Origin: a virus
DNA: 22,856 nucleotides
Strand: one strand, 5' to 3'
IMG/VR virus record: IMGVR_UViG_3300004369_000158
Location: 1 to 22,856 of that record
Positions within the stretch are counted from its first letter, which is position 1. Each line of letters starts with the position of its first letter. The notes beneath the pieces are model-generated. The model saw nothing but the letters and a program-made list of their open reading frames with translations, had not been told where the DNA came from and did not search any database. Made by a program: the position numbers and the translations under genes. Shown one piece after another: positions 1-5,800 of this stretch.

Positions 1-339
1 GTGAATACCAGCAGTACGACACACGGCATGATGACACTTGATAGCATCAACTTTGGTGCTGCTGTTGAAAGAAGTCTCACCACTATGAACGTGGAAGACT
101 TCAGCATTCACAGTGCCGTTGAGAGCAGACCAGAACTCATCACACAGTTGGTTTGCCAGCAGAATACGTGGGGCAACCACAACGATGGTCTGAGGGGTCT
201 CAGCAGCAAGCAGACGGCGCTCAGTGTCCTTGATCATCACAAGGGTCTTGCCGCCGCCTGTAGGCACGATCACCTGACCGTGAGTGTTGTTCTCAAGAGC
301 AGCAAGAGCACGCTGCTGGTGAGGACGAAGGGTGAGCAT
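1..339 (-). CDS. Superfamily II (DEAD/DEAH-type) helicase, N-terminal part; 3' end beyond window
   Basis: The minus strand from the ATG at 339-337 stays open to base 1, giving 113 residues of a truncated gene. The protein starts MLTLRPHQQRALAAL, the usual opening of phage and bacterial SF2 helicases. The Walker A motif VPTGGGKT is near residues 30-37, and the motif Ia-like APRILLANQ is near residues 66-74. The DEAD/DEAH box and the C-terminal RecA lobe would lie outside the window. SF2 helicases of this type unwind or remodel DNA or RNA using ATP; T4 UvsW is one phage example, but I cannot say this is UvsW. The gene has its own promoter (365-373) after a terminator, so it is probably transcribed separately from the ParB-like gene. 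Base composition is clearly more GC-rich than in the fibre genes: the line 181-240 has 34 G/C of 60. Confidence 0.85.
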   Translation of the reverse strand, partial: MLTLRPHQQRALAALENNTHGQVIVPTGGGKTLVMIKDTERRLLAAETPQTIVVVAPRILLANQLCDEFWSALNGTVNAEVFHVHSGETSFNSSTKVDAIKCHHAVCRTAGIH

Positions 340-364
340 CGGGCGTCTTGCTGAGTACCTTGTT

Positions 365-373
365 ATTATAGCA
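365..373 (-). promoter_or_regulatory. Extended -10 promoter for the helicase gene
   Basis: On the minus strand the sequence TGC-TATAAT lies just after the terminator hairpin at 377-398. It matches an extended -10 element (TGnTATAAT). No TTGACA-like -35 box is visible 17-18 bases upstream, because that position falls in the G/C stem of the terminator. A start about 7 bases downstream would give a leader of roughly 20 bases before the ATG at 339. Host sigma70-type recognition is inferred. Confidence 0.6.
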
Positions 374-398
374 GAAAACCGCCCCCTAGGGGGCGGTT
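374..398 (-). terminator. Rho-independent terminator after the ParB-like gene
   Basis: Bases 377-398 form a perfect palindrome with 11-base arms (each AACCGCCCCCT as read 5'->3'). On the minus strand it runs into TTTTC. It lies about 20 bases past the stop codon of the ParB-like gene (418-420). The perfect symmetry leaves no unpaired loop, so the real hairpin loop would be formed by opening the central pairs. The AAAA on the other flank means it could work weakly in the opposite direction too. Confidence 0.8.
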
Positions 399-402
399 AG
401 GA

Positions 403-416
403 CAGTTCATGAACTG
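403..416. repeat. Short perfect palindrome between stop codon and terminator
   Basis: CAGTTCATGAACTG is a perfect 14-base palindrome just downstream of the ParB-like stop codon. It could be a small protein-binding site or an extra hairpin before the terminator. It may also be chance. Confidence 0.35.
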
Positions 417-417
417 G

Positions 418-1395
418 TCAACGATCGACCCTAATCAGTTCAGTTTCTTCACCAATAACTTGGGGATAGATGTAGCTGATATCAAAAAGTCGATATGAAG
501 CACCAACCTTCAAACGTTCTTGAAATGCTTCTTCAAACCAATCGTTGTACTGATCAATGATCTTCAAACCAGACTCACGAACCGCTTCTGCTTCTTCGGC
601 AGGAGTATCTTTCAAGTAACCAACACCAACAATTTCGGAAGTCTTCGAGGTACACTTTGCTTCAAGTGCGTCAATGACAGCTCGCTTGAGATAAGTCTTG
701 TTACCACTGACGTTGACAGGGACAACACGAACTCGGTTCGTATATGCTTGAGACACTCGCTGAACAACAGTCTTGGGATCTACAGATTCCATAGTTTTGG
801 AAGCACGGTTAGATTTCAGGACATCTTGAGCGATATTCGTCACGATCTCCTGAGAGAAAGAGTGGGGGATGTAGTTGATCCAGTCAACACATTGACCCTG
901 AGTAGGAGTCTCTTCCTGAAGAGCAACCCAACAACTAAGGCGCTTCCTGAAATCTTCTCGGGTAGCAGCCTTGCTAGGAGGATGATCGTTGGCACCGAGA
1001 CCAATCTCATCCCAGACATCATTCCAGGTAAAACCTTCCTTCGGTTCAACAACGTTGAACACCCAGTATTCCATACCCAAAGAAAGGATTGCCTCAAAAC
1101 GAGTGAATCCATCATAGAGGCTGTCGTTGGTTCCTAGAAAAGGAGGTTGAGCATCAAGAAGAACACCCTTGATCTTGATAGAGTTAGCAAGGTTCTGAAC
1201 GTTCTCTCGGTTGGTCCCCAGTTCACGGGCGAGGTTGATTACCTGTCCGTTTTCGTTGGTACGAATCACATCAGACAGAGCAACTTGCTCACGACCAACA
1301 CACACAAAAGTCCGACCTTCGGGAAGAGGAAGGGACTCAAACCAATCCACATCGGGGCAAGAAGCAGACGTGGAGAGTTTACGATACGTAGACAT
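418..1395 (-). CDS. ParB-like nuclease/DNA-binding domain protein (325 aa)
   Basis: The recognisable part is residues about 62-107. NVQNLANSIKIKGVLLDAQP and then LYDGFTRFEAILSLG fit the ParB N-terminal (ParB/sulfiredoxin-like) fold: a helix ending in 'S(I)...G', a beta strand, and the DGxxR signature (D95-G-F-T-R99). Proteins with this fold bind or cut DNA, or hydrolyse nucleotides (CTP in true ParB). The function of phage-encoded copies is mostly unknown. The remaining ~210 residues, rich in charged helical sequence, show no motif I recognise. The start is the ATG at 1395, directly after a tandem 11-base repeat; no clear Shine-Dalgarno sequence is visible. A TTGACA/TATATT promoter lies upstream and a terminator downstream, so it appears to be a single-gene unit. 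GC content resembles the helicase gene and differs from the fibre genes (line 721-780: 29 G/C of 60). Confidence 0.75.
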   Translation of the reverse strand: MSTYRKLSTSASCPDVDWFESLPLPEGRTFVCVGREQVALSDVIRTNENGQVINLARELGTNRENVQNLANSIKIKGVLLDAQPPFLGTNDSLYDGFTRFEAILSLGMEYWVFNVVEPKEGFTWNDVWDEIGLGANDHPPSKAATREDFRKRLSCWVALQEETPTQGQCVDWINYIPHSFSQEIVTNIAQDVLKSNRASKTMESVDPKTVVQRVSQAYTNRVRVVPVNVSGNKTYLKRAVIDALEAKCTSKTSEIVGVGYLKDTPAEEAEAVRESGLKIIDQYNDWFEEAFQERLKVGASYRLFDISYIYPQVIGEETELIRVDR

Positions 1396-1419
1396 AATTT
1401 ACTTAGCGAATTTACTTAG
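1396..1419 (-). repeat. Tandem 11-base direct repeat in the ParB-like gene leader
   Basis: AATTTACTTAG occurs at 1396-1406 and again at 1409-1419 (13-base spacing); on the minus strand it reads CTAAGTAAATT twice. The second copy directly touches the ATG of the ParB-like gene and occupies the position where a ribosome binding site would be. Further small tandem repeats (TGTCGC twice at 1428-1439, TGAC twice at 1441-1448) follow in the same leader. It is a candidate operator or translational control site, by inference only. Confidence 0.45.
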
Positions 1420-1454
1420 TGGTCAGTTGTCGCTGTCGCTTGACTGACTTAGGT

Positions 1455-1483
1455 AATATAGCACTAAAAAGGGGGTCTGTCAA
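1455..1483 (-). promoter_or_regulatory. Sigma70-type promoter for the ParB-like gene
   Basis: On the minus strand TTGACA (1483-1478) is separated by exactly 17 bases from TATATT (1460-1455), with TG one base before the -10 (extended -10). The -35 hexamer matches the consensus in all six positions. Expected transcription start is near 1448, giving a leader of about 50 bases. The promoter overlaps the preceding terminator, and TTGACA spans the hairpin loop. Confidence 0.8.
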
Positions 1484-1489
1484 CCCCCT
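1466..1489 (-). terminator. Rho-independent terminator at the end of the late fibre cluster
   Basis: On the minus strand AGGGGGT and ACCCCCT (1489-1483 and 1476-1470) form a 7-base stem with a six-base loop TGACAG. The T-tract TTTTT follows, its first T (1470) also closing the stem. It begins 7 bases after the TAA of the 131-aa gene (1497-1499), so it is well placed to end the late structural transcript. Confidence 0.85.
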
Positions 1490-1496
1490 GTGCCAC

Positions 1497-1892
1497 TTAT
1501 TCAAGTGGTTGTGGTGTCGGTTCTCTCAGTCCATTGTGTCCGTCGTTACCACGAACATATAAACCATTAGAATAAATTACATACTGTACAAAATAATCTG
1601 GATCACCATCTCTTGATCCTGGGAAATTATCTCTACAGAACTCCCAAGCATTCTCTTCTGTATCAAATTCAACAAATATGAATTCATTATACAGCATTTT
1701 ATCAAAGATTTCAGGTGCTTCTGACTGTAGATTCAAATAATATGCTGAGTAAATAGCATTTGCTTTTGTAGCATCATCAACACCATCAGGACCAGTAGTT
1801 CTAATTAAAACCATGGTTGATTGTGTTGCTGCCGTGTAATGAATCATCCAGTCTTTAAAATTTCTGGTTGTTAAGTATCCTGCTGCCGACAT
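1497..1892 (-). CDS. Hypothetical protein (131 aa), last gene of the structural cluster
   Basis: I do not recognise a family. The protein is acidic and aromatic-rich, with one central stretch FIFVEFDTEENAWEFCRDNF (about residues 71-90) that looks like a small alpha/beta fold. It has no signal peptide, membrane segment or low-complexity fibre repeat. The start is well supported: AGGAG (1903-1899) lies six bases before the ATG, and only one base separates the ATG from the TAA of the 309-aa gene. It is therefore likely co-translated with the chaperone-like protein and expressed late. A terminator follows directly. A role in tail-fibre assembly or as a minor virion protein is a guess from position only. 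Confidence 0.7.
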   Translation of the reverse strand: MSAAGYLTTRNFKDWMIHYTAATQSTMVLIRTTGPDGVDDATKANAIYSAYYLNLQSEAPEIFDKMLYNEFIFVEFDTEENAWEFCRDNFPGSRDGDPDYFVQYVIYSNGLYVRGNDGHNGLREPTPQPLE

Positions 1893-1893
1893 A

Positions 1894-2823
1894 TTAAACT
1901 CCTAAATTCAAATTATCGATAACGGCACCAGTGAGACCGTCATTAATTCTATACTGTTCGACTTTATCCCAGATAGTTTTTGCTACTGGAATACCATCAG
2001 ATAGTCTTGCTTTCTCGCTTAGTGCTGCTTGCTTGATACTACCAACTAAAATTTCTGTAGCATATGTTCCTGTACCTTCAATTGTGAAAGCAAAATGTTC
2101 AGGGGCAGAAAGATATTCAGTTGTATGCTCTGGATCAATTTTGTGATATTTAAATGGATCAATGGGCCACCTAAACTCTTCATCATAAATTAAGAAATCC
2201 AGAACATCTTCAAAATCATTTGGACCTTTAACATTTTCACGAATCCATTGTCTGTAAATAGTCCATAATGCCAATTCACCTTCAAAAGATTCTGTAGCAT
2301 CAGGAAGTTGTGTCCAATCAGAACTTCTTAACAGCAATTTAATCTTGTTTTGCTTATCTTCATCAATAACAGCAAGATATTCTGTTGCTGTGGCAACATC
2401 CAAGATTGCTTTCGATCTAATAACTTCATCATCAATTTGCTGAACCTGTAAAGCAGCTTTCATAATGTTAAACAATTCAGTCACTTGACCAAGATCAAGA
2501 TCTTTATACTCATATCTTTGCCATTTGGACTGTTTGGTATTAAAATCAAACTTTAGTTTTTCTTTTTCTAAAAGATACTCGCCATCTTCAAAAATAGAAA
2601 AACTAACAATTCTATCATTATCATTAGACCATTCATCTGGCATATGATTGTGTAAGTTGCTGTTAACAGTATCACTCAATTTGCTAGCAACATAGACATA
2701 TTCACCAGATTGTTTAGTTCTTACAACCATGAGACGATGTAGGGCATCCCACTCTAGGATAGGCTTACGCTCTTCAGGTGGTAAGATTCTCTCAAATTGA
2801 AAATCGTCAGGATTGAATGCCAT
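1894..2823 (-). CDS. Protein with phage tail-fibre assembly chaperone motif (309 aa)
   Basis: Residues about 160-222 carry the pattern of phage tail assembly chaperones (Phage_tail_APC type, Pfam PF16778): RSSDWTQLPDA (167-177), then LWTIYRQWIRE about 10 residues later, and a terminal RWPIDP (218-223). In that family the core is SDWTQLPD...YRQ.LR...WP..P, usually in a protein of 60-200 residues. Here it sits inside a longer protein with about 160 residues before it and 85 after. Such proteins help fold or attach tail fibres and are usually encoded beside the fibre they serve, which here would be the 1921-aa fibre immediately upstream. The ATG at 2823 follows a CTAAATA box with 20 bases between. 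The Shine-Dalgarno is weak (GAG). The N-terminal part (WDALHRLMVVRT, EYVYVASKL) is not recognised. Confidence 0.7.
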   Translation of the reverse strand: MAFNPDDFQFERILPPEERKPILEWDALHRLMVVRTKQSGEYVYVASKLSDTVNSNLHNHMPDEWSNDNDRIVSFSIFEDGEYLLEKEKLKFDFNTKQSKWQRYEYKDLDLGQVTELFNIMKAALQVQQIDDEVIRSKAILDVATATEYLAVIDEDKQNKIKLLLRSSDWTQLPDATESFEGELALWTIYRQWIRENVKGPNDFEDVLDFLIYDEEFRWPIDPFKYHKIDPEHTTEYLSAPEHFAFTIEGTGTYATEILVGSIKQAALSEKARLSDGIPVAKTIWDKVEQYRINDGLTGAVIDNLNLGV

Positions 2824-2833
2824 TTCTACTCTA

Positions 2834-2850
2834 CATTTATAACTATTTAG
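2834..2850 (-). promoter_or_regulatory. Late promoter box(es) CTAAATA and TATAAATG before the 309-aa gene
   Basis: The minus strand reads CTAAATA at 2850-2844, and TATAAATG follows at 2841-2834, one base off the T4 late consensus TATAAATA. The TAA inside CTAAATA is the stop codon of the 1921-aa gene. CTAAATA-type late promoters have been described for T4-like cyanophages. Either element could place the start of the 309/131-aa mRNA. Confidence 0.6.
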
Positions 2851-5800
2851 AATGCTTTAATCAACCACTTGACCCATGTATATGGTGTTACAAGTGGAAC
2901 ATCTGTCTGTGGATCTAGTGATGGAGTTGGTACTAACTGCTTACTTTGTGATAATGTGAAAGTTCCAGGTAAAACTTGAATACCAACACCCAAAGCAGTA
3001 AAGGTAACGTCAACACTACTATTAACACCACCAGCAAAACTATTTAAAGCAGTACTTGCTGTTCCACCAGTTTCGTTATTGCCATATCCATAAACATTAT
3101 CAACAGAACTAGGATCTGTTAAAGAAACATAATGGGTGTGTTTTAATTTTTGTGATGGGCTATAAGATTTAACGGTTACATCTTTTCTAGGAATATCTAA
3201 AGATGTAACAAATTTGAGGGCATCACCTTCACCGCCAGCAGTTCCACTATTTCCTGGGAATGGTTGATTAGCAAGATCAATATAATCATCAACCTCATTG
3301 TAATTAGTTCCACCAGCTTTCATGTTATCTTGAGTGACAGTAACAGAACCATAAGAACCCATAGTTTGTGTTCCTTCATAACCTGGGTTTGTGCCTGCTC
3401 CCCACTCACTAGTGCTACCATTCCACCATGCTGGTGTTCTGGATCCACAATACTGTGATTGTGGCAAGTTATTGCTATCTAAGGTGTAATTGTCGGTATG
3501 ATAACCCCATAGGTTGAAGGCAATCGTTGTACTAGAACTGAATGTAGCAGCACTAGAAGATCCAATATTATTAGTACCAACAGCAACTGACTGACTATAT
3601 CCGCCTTGACCACCCCAGTTAATTCTACCTTTAAATGATCCTGGGTCTGCTTTACCAGTAATTAAATCGTGGAAATGTAGTGGTACATCATATACTTTTT
3701 CCTCTTTCAAACTCACTGGACAGACAGCAGATCCAATAGTAGTAAATTCAATCGTGCCTTGTACATCACTATATCCACTAGTAGTTACAGTAGCAATACC
3801 AAAAAAGTCAGAAGATTGTGCTGGTTGACCTGTTGCTGGTTGATCAACTTGATCAATTTCACCAACACTAGGATCACCAAGATCATTAACAAACCAATAA
3901 CCACCAAATGATCCTGGTTCAGCATTACCAGGAGCTCCAGATTGCTTTGTTCTGTTATATTCTGGTGTCAATCCTGGTGATGCTAGCTGACTACCATCAA
4001 TAACACCAGTTCCCTTGAGATATCTGTTTCTCATGTCAGGTAATCTGAAATAAGTAACAGAACCCACAACCTTGGCGCCATAAGTATACTCAAGAACAGA
4101 ATAGAGAGCGGGATAATCATTTGGATCTAGATATTCTCCATTACAGTACATAAAACCATGGAATCTGGAGTTGAGTTTGCCATCCAAAACACCCCAGTTG
4201 TCACTTTGAGTAGCATCTTGGAACACAGGCATCATGCTACCAACAGGCATACCATCTAACTTAGTGCTATACCTAACCTGAGAAGATCCAACATACTTAA
4301 CTGGAGTAATCGAACTGTACCATTGACCATAAATTGGATCTTGTACATCTGCTGGTGTCTGTACACTGAAGGATGTATTGAATGATCCAACGTAAATCTG
4401 ACCAACTCTAGTAAATCCTTGAATAGGAGATGATAACAATCTTACTTTAATTGTTGTTCCATTTGATACAGTGGCGGGAGCACTAATTGGATAAGCGTTC
4501 CATGAAGCGCCGTTATTGAATGAAACTTCGAGTCCATTCGAAGCAAACATTGCTACAGAAACGCCGTTGGCCAATCCACTGATTGTGATGTTTTCAGCAG
4601 ATTCTGTATATACACCACCAGCACTAGCAATTTGTGGTGTAAAAGCAAATGGAGTTGGATCTGTACCAAATTGTCCTGCTGTCAAAACATTCCAAGTTGT
4701 TTCGTAGTATCCAGCAGTAGATCCAGACAAACCTGTTTTTGTGTTAAATACTCTAGTTTCACCAACATTTCCAGAAGTGGTATAGACCAATGCCACTGTA
4801 TCAAAGTTTTCTAAAGTTGTTTGTGTAACTCCAGGAGCAAGTAAAATATTATTCTTTTTAATTTGTGGCAATTGTCCCAAAGGATCAAAATCTCCAGCAC
4901 CAGACTCAACAATAAAATCCACAACAGTATCAATACCTTGAATTAGAACTGTGTTGCTTTCATATTCTGCCAGTAAATCTGCCCCAGTTACCGTAATCCA
5001 AGTAAACCCATTTGGTGTGCTATCTGATTCAACACCTGTTGAGACATTCCATTCAATACTATCACCAGTACCAACTGTAATCTGTGTAGTTACTGTACTA
5101 ATAGTAGATGATGTTGAATAAGTAGAAGGTGACGTGATTCTAATTCTCAGTGTTTGACCATTTTCAATTTGAGGATTGGATGTTCCAGAAACCCAAGCGC
5201 CACCATTAATTTGGACTTCAGCACCATTAGTAGCAGTCACATCGACTGGTACAGTAATGCCAGAAATAGTTACTGTTTCACTATACACTAGTGTACTTGG
5301 ATTAACGCCAGTAACATCAGTGAAGAAGAACGGAGCTGGATCTGTATCTGGTGGAGCTCCTGTATTGATATTCCAGTTGGCAGGAATATTTCCTACCGTA
5401 ACATTGACAGTGTACGTGTTATTATAAACACTACCAACCGTCGCTCTTAACTGTACATATTCATTATTAGAAACTGTACTTGCTCCCCATGGTCCACAAG
5501 TTCCTGCCGTAGGACCACTACAAACTCTAGCAGTGGAAGTAAAACCAGGAGAAGACAATTGAATAGGAACAGAACCTGTAATACCAGTAATTTGTACAAT
5601 ATTAGATTCTGCGTTGCTGTTGATTTGTGCTCCATCAACTTCACTAAAACTATATGGGTTTGGACTAATATCCTGCTGTGGGAATTCAATATAAACAGCA
5701 CCAGCAGAACGTCCAGGCGCTCCTAATCCAGATGGATTAGCAGAAGATAATGGAGTAACATAGGTAGAATTATAATACACACCACCACCACTGCCGCCAG

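Noticed and set aside
1-354. Plus-strand 117-aa ORF starting with GTG
   Set aside because: The minus strand of this region encodes a clear helicase N-terminus with Walker A. The plus-strand product has no recognisable feature.
1396-1448. CRISPR-like or phage origin iterons
   Set aside because: Only two copies of an 11-base repeat with a 2-base gap, in a short leader. Far too few for an array or origin, so listed as a possible operator.
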